Shown here: positions 36,301 through 47,968 of the stretch, piece after piece | Numbering within the stretch: the first letter of the stretch is position 1 | How the letters are laid out: every line of letters starts with the position of its first letter | Origin: Acanthochlamys bracteata | Taxonomy: Eukaryota > Streptophyta > Magnoliopsida > Pandanales > Velloziaceae | DNA: 64,000 nt | Reading direction: 5' to 3' | Assembly: GCA_019914995.1 (NCBI GenBank) | Contig: CM034140.1 | Span: forward strand, 3,100,001 to 3,164,000 | Made by a program: the position numbers and the translations under genes | The notes under the pieces: model-generated | What the model saw: the letters and a program-made list of their open reading frames with translations, nothing else | The model's database searches: none | Told to the model about the DNA's origin: nothing

Positions 36301-37397
36301 GGTGTACCCACTGCTTTTCTACTCGCTCAGGCTCAATATAGATCAGTTCCTCACGAAGTCACAGCGCTTTGCAGGAAATGGCATCAGATTTTTATCACTC
36401 ACAGTATTGCTTATGATAATCATTTATTTGGCAGCAATTGCCATACCAAACATATGGACAGTTTTCCAGTTTGTTGGCTCTACATCTGCTGTCTGCCTGT
36501 CTTTGATCTTTCCAGGTGCCATTGTTCTTAGGTATGTTGTTTCTACACTTAACTTTGAATCTCAACAAATTTCTAATAGTTTAGGTTTTAAAGTTGATTT
36601 TCCAATTATCAAATGCTGTTTATAATTGATTGACAGCATGTTCTAGACTTCTAGTTGGTTAAAACCTGTAATTTACATGATCAAGTTGGTTTGGGCCTGG
36701 GATTAGTTAAAATTGAAATGGATTTTCAGCTTAAATTCTTTTTGTACTGATGAAGAAAGCTATTCATGTTATATGGGCACAAGGGAGTGGCTGAATTTTT
36801 CTTATAAAATAACTGCATTCTTCAACTTGATTTGACTCTTCTGATTTTATGACTTCGCAAAAATAGCCTATACTAAAAGGAACTTTGCCTGCTAAGCTAG
36901 GCTCGAAATTGTAGCTAATATTAACTTTATTGGAGGAACTTGACATGAGACAGCAGAGAAAGCATCTGTAGATGCTCTAATGTGATGTTTGTATTGATAA
37001 CAAGGAACCGATTCGAATCCTCCATGTTGATATTAAAATACTGAACCTATGACTTCACTTCTTTGCTTTGTAATCTTTTCCTACTTATCTGGACTTAATT
37101 TCCAATTTGCTTCTAGAGATGTTTGGCCCCTTGACGTCAACTGTTGTAGAGCTTATTGGTAGAAATTATGGAAATATCAGGCATTGAGATATGTTTACTG
37201 TGTTGTAATTTAGCATTGATGACATGTAACTATCAAGCAAAAAAGCTATTTTCATTTGGAGCAGGGACATTCATGGCATATCTAAACTAAGGGACAAAAT
37301 CTTAGCAGCAGCCATGATTGTTGCAGCAGTTGTCACAAGCTGCATTGCAATTTCATCCAATATTATCAGTTGCGTCAATGGTAAGAGCAGAAGCTAA
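33326..37397 (+). CDS. AVT6: AVT6-type amino-acid transporter, five exons, one GC-AG intron
   Basis: Exons 33326-33731, 33938-34090, 35214-35414, 36069-36531 and 37265-37397; 1356 nt, 451 residues. A member of the AAAP (amino acid/auxin permease) superfamily, vacuolar-transporter-like AVT6 group. These are H+-coupled amino-acid carriers of endomembranes with about eleven helices. A hydrophilic N-terminus is followed by GAVFNLSTSIIGAGIMSIP, the signature first helix. Then come MYIIIIGDVLSG, VDSLRFTSAISVLLAG, AVPVIVVAFTFHFNVHPI, YLLYGEATMDDVLSNFD, SYALHLVLVYPLLFYSLRLN, and QFVGSTSAVCLSLIFPGAI. The IIIIGDVLSG join needs exon 1 to end at 33731 before GCAAGT, a GC donor; no GT site restores the family sequence. 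Other introns have GT-AG borders. The substrate cannot be told from sequence. Confidence 0.92.
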
Positions 37398-38809
37398 GAT
37401 GACAAGTATATATTGGGGGTTAAGATATAGTCTCAGCATGCCATCTTGGAAAACACTCCGAAAGGACCCTAGAGTGGATAGTTTTATACAAGGCAGATGA
37501 GCTTTAGAAAGCATAAGCTCCCACTACTTATTCAGCCATGAATTTGTGAAGCAATAGGCTGATGTATATGGATTTTGCAGACAACTTTCACTGTAAAGTC
37601 CAAGCCGTAACATTGTTTGGAACCTGCAAGCCTGTAGAACGAATATACTGTGAGTTTGTAGTTGATTTCTTACTGCTTCTCCACCTTACTTATTCATATT
37701 TTGTATCATGATATCTGAAACTAATTACTTAGAGTGAAATTTGTTTCTATGCTCATACCAATTTTGATATTATATTTTTTTCAGAGAACTGTAGTTCTTA
37801 AATTCTTTCAGCAGCAAACTTACTTAGGAAATAGTTTATAATCCATGATATGGTCTAGCATCTTCATCTGTATTAATGCTTTCTTGGTATAGTGGACATA
37901 ATAGTCTCCAACTATAGTGACACACTATCAGTGAGATAATTACCTACAGAATTGTTGCCAAACTGCAATATTTAACAAGTTATTGGGAGTTTTTCTTCTT
38001 TTGATAAAATGGGACTGCCATATTGTTACCGGGATTTCTTATCGTAGTCTACCGACTTCTTCTTTATTTATTTTTGAACATTCAAATTAATTTCCAAGGA
38101 ATAATATTCTTTATAGCAATTTTCTTTAAGAAGACTCCAAGGACATAGGTTGTTGTTATTCTACTGCTTAGCTTATGTATGGACAATTCTACCTGCCACA
38201 AAGACTCCACCTCAGTGGCGGTCAACTCTTTGGCTTAATTAGATGTTCGAAGATTCATTATCACTTCTATAATATTTCCATTACTAAACATCAGTGAATT
38301 GATATACACTGTTGGATGACTGAGATAGTATAGAGGGAGGTAATCTAGGCCTGAACTGTTTCAATTTTCCTTTATTAATGCTTTATCTCCCATGTCCTTT
38401 TATGGTTAGAGCAGTGTTGCCTTATCTATTTTGCTCAATTTTCTGTTCTGGGCTTTGCTTAGTATGTTGTCAATGTCCTATAGTGTCTCCAAACAATTTG
38501 AACTGTGGCTTTTGGCCGTTGCTGCTTCATAAATTTCACGAGTGCTTTCCTGTTAACATCATCAACTGGTCATATTATAAGGACTCGAAGAGTGTTAACC
38601 AGTAGAATAATTTTATAATGCAATCACATCATATTACTTTTTAGACACTAAACTAGGAAGGCCACTTAGTCGAAAGTGACTTACTGTAAAGTGAGTTATC
38701 ATAAATAGTGATTTTGAAATGAGTTTAATTTATACATTTTTATTATAGCTGAAAATAAAGCTTTTTTTATTCTTTTGTATAGTTGTAAGTGACTTTTAAA
38801 TGAAAAGAA

Positions 38810-39410
38810 ATGAGTAATGAAGTGAAAAGAAACACTGATGCTCCATATCAGATCATTAGATCTAAGTTACAGAACATGCCAAATTGTGCTAGCACTGATG
38901 GCTCACTTGATACCACTACTAGCTTCACTAATGTTTGCCAAATCAGGTTGGTCTATATGGATAGCTGTATAAGCATTGCACAAATTCTAGTGCTTATCTA
39001 AAACTTAAAGTTTCTCTTATAGTGAAATTTCAGTAGTTACAATACATAGACCACTTTCTTTTGCCTAAGAGAACTCAAGTTAGAGAGTAGAAATTTCCCT
39101 AGTGGCATCACACTCAGCAATCTTCAGATGTACGTACTATGGCTTCGAGCATTTTCTAAATTCCCCTTACAAAAAGCTTATTATAAAAGCTTTCTGAGTT
39201 CTGAATCATCTTTCCTTATTCCTTGTGAACACACTCATTAGTTGTGATATCAATCATCTCAACCTCATGTTGTGATTTTCGCATCTTCTGTAGGTTTTGG
39301 ATCACTTCAATTTCAACTTCTGGGCAAGAGTTGTCGTTGCTTCAACCAGTCACCTTTATAATGGAGTCCACTACAGGAGTTCAGTTGCAGCATCAATGTC
39401 CATGGCGGTG
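38810..39410 (+). other. Possible orphan exons of an unrecognised gene
   Basis: An open segment ending ...TTSFTNVCQI plus AG at 38947 precedes GTTGGT, a plausible donor. A TTCTGTAG acceptor at about 39293 opens with G TTT TGG ATC in the matching phase, continuing FWITSISTSGQELSLLQPV and ending near CPWR before GTGATG. Joined, the two give about 85 residues without stop. I do not recognise the family, no start or terminal exon is evident, and this may be chance or a gene remnant. Confidence 0.25.
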
Positions 39411-41389
39411 ATGCAGTTAATTTTTCAGGGACCAACGGACTTGTTTATACAACCAAAGTGTTAGATGGATCTAAGTTAGAACTCAACTTTAAAAGCTAGT
39501 TTAAGAGTTGAGGGTGCTCAAATTCATAAAACAACCAACCAACTTGACAAATAAATAATGTGAAATAATTTCACACTTCTCTTCGTGGGACATAATCTCC
39601 TTAAATGCCCAATTTTTACACACGGCTCGCTCTGATAGTATGTGTGATCAGCTTTGGATAGAATCAAATCCAAAAGCTAGCTCAAAATGTAAGAACTCTC
39701 AAAATTCATATAAATAACTAGATACGGCAAACAAATAATGTGGAACAAATTCAACACAAATCACCCCTTTCTTTTAAGACAACTACCATGTCAGCTTGCA
39801 CTCTCTGTCATTCCAAGGAGATCAATCCTGTAGAAATTCTGCCTGCTTACGCGTACAAGAAATTTCCAATAGAGTTTCCTCTATACATATTACAAGTTTT
39901 TTCCTATGCATTTGGAATTAGATGGCTGTGCATTTGGAATTAGATGGCTAACTTTTAAAATTTCTATATAAGCGAATAGGAGTTCGAACTGTTGGATGAT
40001 TGAAGTGGTCCTATACTCGATAGAATTATTATTTTTTTCAATCATGAATGTTGCCAGCTGTTTAGTGACTCTGATGGGAATCTCTAGTGGAGCTTCTACT
40101 GCCATTTAGATATTTAATCTGCAGGAGTTGTCTTATGCCACACTCTGTATTGTCTTTGGGGTCTTGTCATTGCTGTCAATTTTCTTAACTACAGATTGAC
40201 AATATTCTTCACACCTTAAATTTGGTAACTGTAAGTTACTGGAGATTCCATTAGCCTCCAGAACGAAAGTTAGAAAAAAACTCTTGTGAAGCAAGGCTCT
40301 GTAAAATAACACAAAACACTGAGATGCATAAAAATTAAGTGTACGTTTAGAAGTATTTATAAATTATAAATAGAATTGAAACAAAATATACTTCAAAATT
40401 TTTTTAAAAAAATAAATTTAATTTCATTGACTTTAAAAAATAATATATATATAAATTTTATGATATACGCTTTTTCATATTTTTAATTTTAATTAATAGT
40501 TTGTATAATATTATAAAAAACTTACAACAAAAAGGTAAAAGTTTTGTTCGAAGTTGGAACGCCCCTAAGAATTATAGTTTGGAGTTCTTTTACGATGACT
40601 TAAACATAAACAAGAATGCGTAACTCAGAGCACTTGGAAGTTTCACTAGTAATATTGAGAAGATGCCAGAAAAATTCAGCATCAACAAAGTAGTCTTTTG
40701 TTTCACGAACAACTCTAGTTTCCGTAGCATGAATGCAAGACTGGATTTCTATGCTCGCCAAACAGAAGCTTTCTATTTCTGAATAGATATATTCTCCTAC
40801 TGTAGAGTTGTTTGCAATCTGCAATCTCACGTATTCTTGCAAAGAAGGAAAACTATTAGAACTGCAATTTCTAGCTAGTTTATTAACTGAATGGACCTTA
40901 TGCTGTCAGGACAATATTATAAAGGAGGCGTTGAGAAAAATATCTTATAGCTGCTTGCTTCTTTGAAGCACAACTTTAATTTCTGTATATCATAAAATTA
41001 AATAGTAGCACAAAAATAAATAACTAGTTCAAGCTACTTTTCAGTTCTAGAAAAATCTGTTTGTTTTCCGCGACAAATAAAAATTATAAAGCTCAGTAAA
41101 ATCTTTCGGCTTCTTCACAGAATCTCTATAGAAATCTGACTATAATGTCTCTCTCATCGCCCTGGAGAAGTTGGATGGAAATGGTTGGTGTATGGTTAGG
41201 TCGAGATTTATCTCCTCTGACAGAAACTTGCCTGTTAATGGAGCTATCTACCACATGCACAATTCTATATCCTGATAGGAGTATGTCTTTTTCCATATTA
41301 TTCTCGTGCACCTCTTCGCCGACGTTGCTGTAATTTGGTGCTGAGGTTAGCATCAGTGTATGAATATCTTACCATTCTCTATAATATAG

Positions 41390-42205
41390 AGGTGATAATA
41401 TATGATCCGATCCAAAAATATGATCCGAAATTGACCTATTTAATCAGAATTAGGGTTAGAAAAATTGACTTGTATAAATATATGGATTGGATTAGAATTG
41501 AAGGAATTTGATATGATTATTAAATGGATCAATCCGTGTTAATTCGAAATTGACCTACTAACTCGAATTATCATATTTTGAAGGAATAATATTTAATTTT
41601 TTTTTTCCGTATATTAAAATATTAGCAATAAAAATAATCGATAATAATAATTTATAAATTATTAAATTATATAATATTTATAATTAATTGTTATTTTTAT
41701 ATCTTAGTAAAGTAGTTAAGATAAGAATTATAATATTATCGAAAGTATTACTATGTAGGTGTTTTCTAAATGACGAATTTGGATTTCGCATAAAAATTTT
41801 TAACAAAATTTTGTTAGACAGCTATGTTTATTAAAATTTTTAATAAAATTATTAGTATATATTTATAATTATAAAATTTCAGTTATCACCGCATATTTTT
41901 AAAAAATAAAAATAAAAATAAAATTTTGTTTGGATATTTTAAGAACCGATAAAAATACTAAAAATACATATTTTGACGGGCATTCACTATATCTAGTCAC
42001 TAAAAATATCGTACATTTTTATTACAACTAATTTTATAATTTTACTAAATTAAAAATTTAATTATTAAATAATCGATCCAAATTTAATCTGATTATTAAT
42101 AGATTGAGTTAAAATTAAATAATTTGATCAATATAAATTTATAAATTGAATTAAAGTTGAACGAATTTGATCCGAGTGAAATTAATTTACGTATTTAAAT
42201 TGTCA
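41390..42205. repeat. Transposon-like region rich in GATCCGA / CGAATT motifs
   Basis: Begins AGGTGATAATATATGATCCG and ends ATTTAAATTGTCATCC; the outer parts are loosely inverted (GGTGATAAT / GGATGACAAT). Sub-terminal repeats read ATGATCCGA, GAATTTGAT and CGAAATTGACCTA, with AT-rich DNA between. No target duplication is evident, and it is not the same family as the 2017-2803 element. Confidence 0.35.
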
Positions 42206-42702
42206 TCCGTACTATGATGTATGTTAATTGCGGGGAGAGAGGTGGCAAATAGAACCTGTTTGTGTCGTGTGACCATTGCTTGGAAAAGCCACCATGAATT
42301 TCATCACACTTGTCAAACTCCGTACGGCCAACTTGTTTACATCAAATCTCAGGTGATCTCTTCGATATTTATCTTCAAAAACGAAATCATGTAACCTATA
42401 TCGATCCTTACTCAGCTCTTGGTCACAAAAATTGTTTATGAATGATGATGGTCTTTTTCACATCGCAATATCCACCTTATATGCAGTAAGCTAGCTGTAC
42501 AAGTTGCTGCTGCGCATATATATTACGTTCAAAAAAATGTAATTAAGAACTAAGATAGAATGGATAATTATGTATGCAATATCTGTTATCGTTGCATCAG
42601 ATCCCATTAGAGCTCTGAAACGTTCTATATAGGTGAGGCGTTGTCTTCTAAGTCATTGTCTCCATCAACTGTGCAGCTGTGTACAAGCCCTAACCACATA
42701 AG

Positions 42703-42710
42703 TATAAATA
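42703..42710 (+). promoter_or_regulatory. Candidate distal TATA box for pri-miR164
   Basis: TATAAATA in the context AGTATAAATACAAGG. It would place a transcript start near 42735, about 410 nt upstream of the mature miRNA, with the MITE-like element inside the primary transcript. Confidence 0.3.
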
Positions 42711-42810
42711 CAAGGAAACAGCCTACCACAAACTAGAGTGAGGACTAATTATGAAGGGGTTTATGTGTACAATTGATAGCGTATTACTTTATGAGATCTC
42801 ATATAAGGAC

Positions 42811-43052
42811 TAAGGGTGCGTTTTGCATTACTTTTCAAAAAAATAATTTTTTTAATTTTTAATTATATATTTTTTATAAATATTTAAAATTTTATTTAAA
42901 AATTTTAAAAATATAAAAAAGTTTTACATAATAAAATTTTTTTATTATATATTTTTATTATATCTTTTAAATTATAAAAATAAAACTCATTTATAAAAAA
43001 AAAAAATCTTTTTTTCTAAAAAAGCTTCGTTCCAAAATCACTTCCAAACATC
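42811..43052. repeat. MITE-like element immediately upstream of MIR164
   Basis: Starts GGGTGCGTTTTGCATTACTT and ends CCAAAATCACTTCCAAACAT followed by CCCC; the ends are imperfect inverted repeats (about 14 of 22 match). The interior is nearly pure A/T. It ends about 100 bp before the mature miR164 sequence. Confidence 0.5.
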
Positions 43053-43086
43053 CCCTAGACTTGGGCCAGCTGTTGCTGTCGCTAGT

Positions 43087-43094
43087 TATAAATA
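43087..43094 (+). promoter_or_regulatory. Candidate proximal TATA box for pri-miR164
   Basis: TATAAATA in the context GTTATAAATACAAAG, very like the distal one at 42703. Use of this box would start transcription about 30 nt before the mature miRNA, which leaves little room for the lower stem, so the distal box is the better candidate. Confidence 0.25.
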
Positions 43095-43139
43095 CAAAGA
43101 TATCTGCAGCTCTGAGGAGCAACAGAAAGAGAGGTGGAT

Positions 43140-43250
43140 TGTGCAGGATGGAGAAGCAGGGCACGTGCATTACTATCTATATGAAGCTCTCCTCTAGGGC
43201 GTGCAAGTTAGCTAGTTCTTCATGTGCCCATCTTCTCCATCATGCCCTTT
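43140..43250 (+). ncRNA. MIR164: MIR164 precursor hairpin
   Basis: Positions 43149-43169 carry the mature miR164 sequence as I know it from plants: TGGAGAAGCAG followed by GGCACGTGCA. The opposite arm at 43221-43241 (CATGTGCCCA, then TCTTCTCCATC) pairs with it: over the 19-bp duplex there are two mismatches and one G:U pair, with 2-nt 3' overhangs. The mature strand is on the 5' arm, and the loop side retains ATTACTA and GTTAGCTAGTTCTT, as in known MIR164 precursors. miR164 guides cleavage of NAC transcription-factor mRNAs (CUC1/CUC2, NAC1, ORE1 in Arabidopsis), setting organ boundaries, lateral roots and leaf ageing. Transcription is on the plus strand. Not seen: the full extent of the primary transcript. 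Confidence 0.95.
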
Positions 43251-43259
43251 CCTCCTATG

Positions 43260-46200
43260 TGATGGTGAGAGGCTTACCATAGAGGTATCAGATTCGTTAC
43301 TAATATTGCTGGTCTGATAGTTGCATAGTTTTTCAGGATAATAATTTTGCAGGTATGTGTACAAACCTTATTGTTTCTTGAATTTCTTTAGCCATGGAAT
43401 ATGTATATGAGGCAGACAGCTTTAGTAGAAGGAAACCCATCTCCTTCTTGGTTCTCAATATTAAAAATTTTATTGCTTTTCATCTTCCAGGCAATATTAG
43501 AATTGAGTTTTTCTCTTCATCCGATGCATATAATATATTTGTGTTTGGTTGTTCTATTCAAGATTCAAAGAAGTGCTCCTTGGGCAAAGTTGTGAGAGAT
43601 TAAAACTTTCTTCTTCACTAAGAAGAAGAATGGAACTTTTTTTTCCATATTGGTTCAATAGGTGAGGAGAGGAAGATTATTTTATCATGATTTTATTTTG
43701 AGTAATTATATAAAGATAGATCATTTTCCCAAGAGAAATATAAAGGGAGGTAGTACATCACCTGTAGCTTCCTCATTTCTAAAAGCTGATAATTAGCTGA
43801 AGTTTCTCGTAACAAAGATATATCTTATATGTTTATTGGCTTGAAGTATATAATCTCTAGAGGAAATCTCATATACTAAGCACTTAAGCAGCATTTGCTA
43901 GAGATTCTTGAAAACTTTTACAGAGAAAGATTGCCATCACATGTATAGTATGCTTTGGAGTTTCTTTCTTTTAGATATGAAACATTGCTTTTTGTGGTGC
44001 TTATGTTTTTGCGTATTGATCAGTAATACATATATTTCAATCTTATTCATTTACTTTATTATATACCTGCAAACTATTCTACTCATGGTTTCCTACATTT
44101 TTCGGTATATTGCATTATGGTCTTTTGATGTAGTTTGTGTCTCAGTAGGGAACAATCAAGAGAGGATAGGTACAGACAGATTTCAATGGACATCGCCACA
44201 GAGAGAGACAGAGACAGACCACATTGAAGTATCTTATCAGATGAAATACTTGCATTCAATGGTGATTAATGGAAGCCCTCCATTGCATTGCAATAACACA
44301 ACCTAGCCTTGTGTTTGTAGACATAAACATGAGCAATGCCTTTCTACTTGAATTCCCGGCTAGATTATTGAATTTGGGCCATCCCATGAATGCCCCCTTG
44401 AGGTTGTCTGCTCTAGTGTCTGCAAGTAACCTGCTGCAAACATGTGAAAAGTGCTCGTGCAAGAAGAGCTGGAGGATTCTATCAACAATGCTGATAGGTA
44501 CGTGGATCGATCCAGGCTAGCAAGTTTTCATCTATGCATTTCATTTCTGTAATCAATGGGCCCTTGTGCATGAAATGTAAATTGTACGTTGTTGCTAATA
44601 AACATGCCTTCCACTGTCTGTCTAGCTCGATGTCTTCCAAGCCTGGCATTAATGTCTTTATGTTTCATCTCTGGCATTACCAACTACCATGTTCTCTGTC
44701 AGGAGATCGTTGCCCCAGTCCAGCTAGCTTCCACCAATGCCTTCATTCTTTCGTGAGATAACAATCATTATTATTTAACAGAGATCCCTATCACTAATGT
44801 ATCCTATCAAAAAGCTTCTAGCTTTTGTACATTAGTTTGTTTTCTTCAGTTTGCTTATTTTTATTTCTGAGCACTACATTCAGTCATCTACTCTATCTGT
44901 TACACTTTTTCTAATGTATAGTTCTCCACCTGTAAAAACTGCATGACAGTATTATTTTTACTCATATTTCATGTAGTCGTCCCCAGAAAAACATGTATAC
45001 CACGAAGTGTATAATTAAACAAACTAATTACTTTTGTTTGGCAGGAGGAAGGACGTGTGCTGTTTCTTCAACTAGGACAACTGACAAGATAATGGTATGC
45101 AGAGGAAGGAAGATTCTTTTTCAGAAAGATATTTCAACGATTTTTCATGACTCCAAGATGCAATTTCTGCCTCATTTCTGAAGGAAATTTTACATTGAAA
45201 ATTTGCTCTGAGGAGTTCTAACAGTTCCATAAAACCACTACTTCCGGGAAGAGGAACTTCCATCATCACAGATTCAAAACTTTTGGCAAATGTGAGCTGC
45301 TTCTAAGATTTTTTAATTTTATTTTTAATTTTTTTATTTGAAGTTAAAGTTGCCTACAATAGCGTTGGACATAATCAAAATCATCATTGAACTAACCGGC
45401 AATATAAGCGTTTCTGATGGTTATAATTTGTTTTTAGAAGTAAATGTAATCCTGTGTATAGTATTCTTTCCTTGGGCAAACTGCAATACTATTAAATGGC
45501 GTGTTTATTTTGATATTAAATTTATTTTTAAAAAATAAATTTATAAAAAATAAATTTAGAGTAAAAATAAGTTTGATAAAAGTTTGTATTTATTTTTATA
45601 TTGTGAGTGTGAAAGTGAAAATTTTTATTTTAATTTGATTTTAAAGTAAATTTTTGGCCTAAACAATTTAATATTTTAGTATTTATTTTAATTTAAAAAT
45701 GAGTTAAAATTAAAACTAAATTTGAAAAAAAAATTGAATTTGGAGATTAGCTAAACGACTCCAAATTGTCTATTGAGAAAAGCATGTCTTGTTGGCAACA
45801 AAAATTTGTCAATTTCAATAGTAAGTATTGCCCTTTAGTTTTAACTAGAGCATGCAAACTTATTCGCTGCCTAACCATCTAGGAAGGTGTCGGCGAGAGA
45901 TTCCTCATTGATTTCGAAAGCTTAGATTCAAACCAATTCACGTACTCGTAAAATGAAAAAAAAAAAGTATGCTAAAACTTTTATGAGTAAAGTTGAACCA
46001 TCAATAAGGTGATCATGCCAATGTTCAAAAATTAACTCTTATTGTTCGATTAATAGTGGAATTTAGGACAATCTCTTATTTTTAGGACCATCCTATTCCC
46101 ACGAGCTCATTTCGCTAGTTGCGTACGTCTTCGGGCCACACTGTGGACTGCCTGACCACTGGGGGCGGCAAAAATGAACTCTAATTTGAACGTGCATTTT

Positions 46201-47968
46201 ATTTCGACAAACTAAAGTTCAGCACAATAAGAGAAAAAGTTTTCTGCAGAACTGTCTGCAACATTGCAAGTCATAAATGAAGCATTAGGTGACGCTTGAT
46301 ATTACTTATAAATTTTATTTGAATTTGAAAATTTTATTTTATATTTTTAAATAAATTTTAAATTTAAAAATTCTATGTTAGAAAATATTATTTTCTTAAA
46401 ACTAAAACATTAAAATTTAATTTTAGAAATTTGTAAAATATTGTTTATTTAAAAAAAATTTAAAATTACTTTCAAATATTGCTTAATTATTGAAGTGCTT
46501 CTAATTCAGGAACTCTATTTCATTTCCAATTTAAGTGCGTAGCTCATCGAAGAGGTCGCGTCCCGTCCAAGTGCGTTGTTCAACTAACGTCATAAGATGA
46601 CTTTACTGAGGATCGTCTCCCAAATCCTCCTAATTAATGGCAGCGACAATCTTCTCCTTTGAAAGCGATCGACCCATCCTGTGCTTGATTAAGGAAAAAC
46701 ACGAATGACAGCATCTCTCGTACAAGCGGTCGGTCCAAATAATTTACTGGCATAATCGGCGCTAACCCAAACTGTGATATATGTCTCGATGATAGCTTTA
46801 AGCATGCCAGCAACTGCCAATTTCACAGCAATAAGATTTATCAAGAGGCTCTTCGGACGAGCTTCAGGCTGCGTACTCTGTATTCGTGAAGGACTGCAAG
46901 AAGAACATTCATGAGATAGTTTTTTCGTTCTATCTGATATTGTCATTGTTATCTAATATGCGAGGTAACTGCATTTTGAACAAATGGCTGGGCATGTTGT
47001 AGTAGCCACCGTAACGCTATGCTGCTCTGAGTAGTTTTCGTTTACCATGCAATTTTTATGTGAACTATCCATCGCGATCTCTTCGCGAAGAGGCCAAGTA
47101 GATTCCTGCTCCGTTACTACATCTGGATTGGAATCCACAAATACACAAACCTTTGCCTCTCAAAACTCCCAACCCCCTAATTCAGGCGTATGAACAGAGA
47201 GAAGGCTTAAGCACCTACAATCCCTGCACTATGTAGCCATCACTTCAAAGAAAACTCAAATCAAAACTCTGGCGGGGATTGCGATCATGCGACTGTGAGC
47301 GATCGGAGCAATTAGAGATTGGACGAGATCGGAGATAGATTGGAGATCGGACGCCAGAGGAGATTGCAGCGACGGAGGAGTTGCGGAGAAGATCGCGGAC
47401 GCCACGGGCTAGGATGGCTACCTAATGCAGCATTTGCGGACGCGACCGAGTCGCATGGGCGTGGAGAGTAGGTCCGGCAGTCGCGGAGAAGATTGTGCCA
47501 GGCACGGCGAACGGGGACGAAAATTGCGGAGCAGATCACAGAGTCGACAGCGTCTCCCAGGAGTGACGAATTCAAGCGGTTGCCGAGATGATTTCATATG
47601 CGAGGCGACGGCCAGGATCGCCACGAGTCGCAGAGAGAATGAGAAATCCAGACGGATACAGAGTAGAAGAAAAGAAACAAGAGAAAGGGGGGCCGGAGTG
47701 TTTCTTGGGCCAACGCTTGGTGTTGGGCTAAAAGCTACGAGATGGCTCTCTAATAATCACAGTTATGTAATTGAACTAATTAGGTTTTGTAGCCGAGTGC
47801 AGCAGCCGCTGTTTACTCTATTGCTCGTATAGTTCTGCAGAAGAGATTTTGCTCATAGTTGCATTCGCCGCTGTTTACTCTATTCTCATATAGTTGTTGT
47901 TGTTTCCGATCATCGCAACCTTTGATCCTATTGAGACTGAGAAAAGTGATTTAAAAATTAGATAAAAG
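43260..47968. other. Long spacer between MIR164 and RPC4
   Basis: 43260-45300 has several open frames but no recognised domain; part may belong to the pri-miR164 transcript. 45490-45760 and 46280-46490 are AT-rich repeat-like blocks. 46500-47250 holds minus-strand open segments (47138-46953, 46946-46689) without a known family. 47270-47700 is unusually GC-rich for the window and is described under findings. RPC4 leader sequence precedes 47969. Confidence 0.35.

Larger units (their letters stand above)
37398..42810. other. AVT6 3' flank and long spacer with possible orphan exons
   Basis: About 5.4 kb. The AVT6 3' UTR presumably starts it. Phase-compatible exon-like segments lie at about 38810-38947 and 39294-39410. 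40342-40568 looks like a MITE (GTACGTTTAGAAGT facing CGAAGTTGGAACGCCCC). Minus-strand open frames at 41353-41126 and 40842-40600 have no recognised domain. 41390-42205 is a further transposon-like stretch. Confidence 0.35.

Noticed and set aside
43061-43282. 73-residue open frame on the plus strand
   Set aside because: It overlaps the MIR164 hairpin; the sequence is explained by the miRNA stem, and the peptide has no known domain.
47425-47832. 135-residue plus-strand open frame upstream of RPC4
   Set aside because: Highly Arg-rich, low-information translation of a GC-rich stretch with no domain; it does not splice in phase into RPC4.
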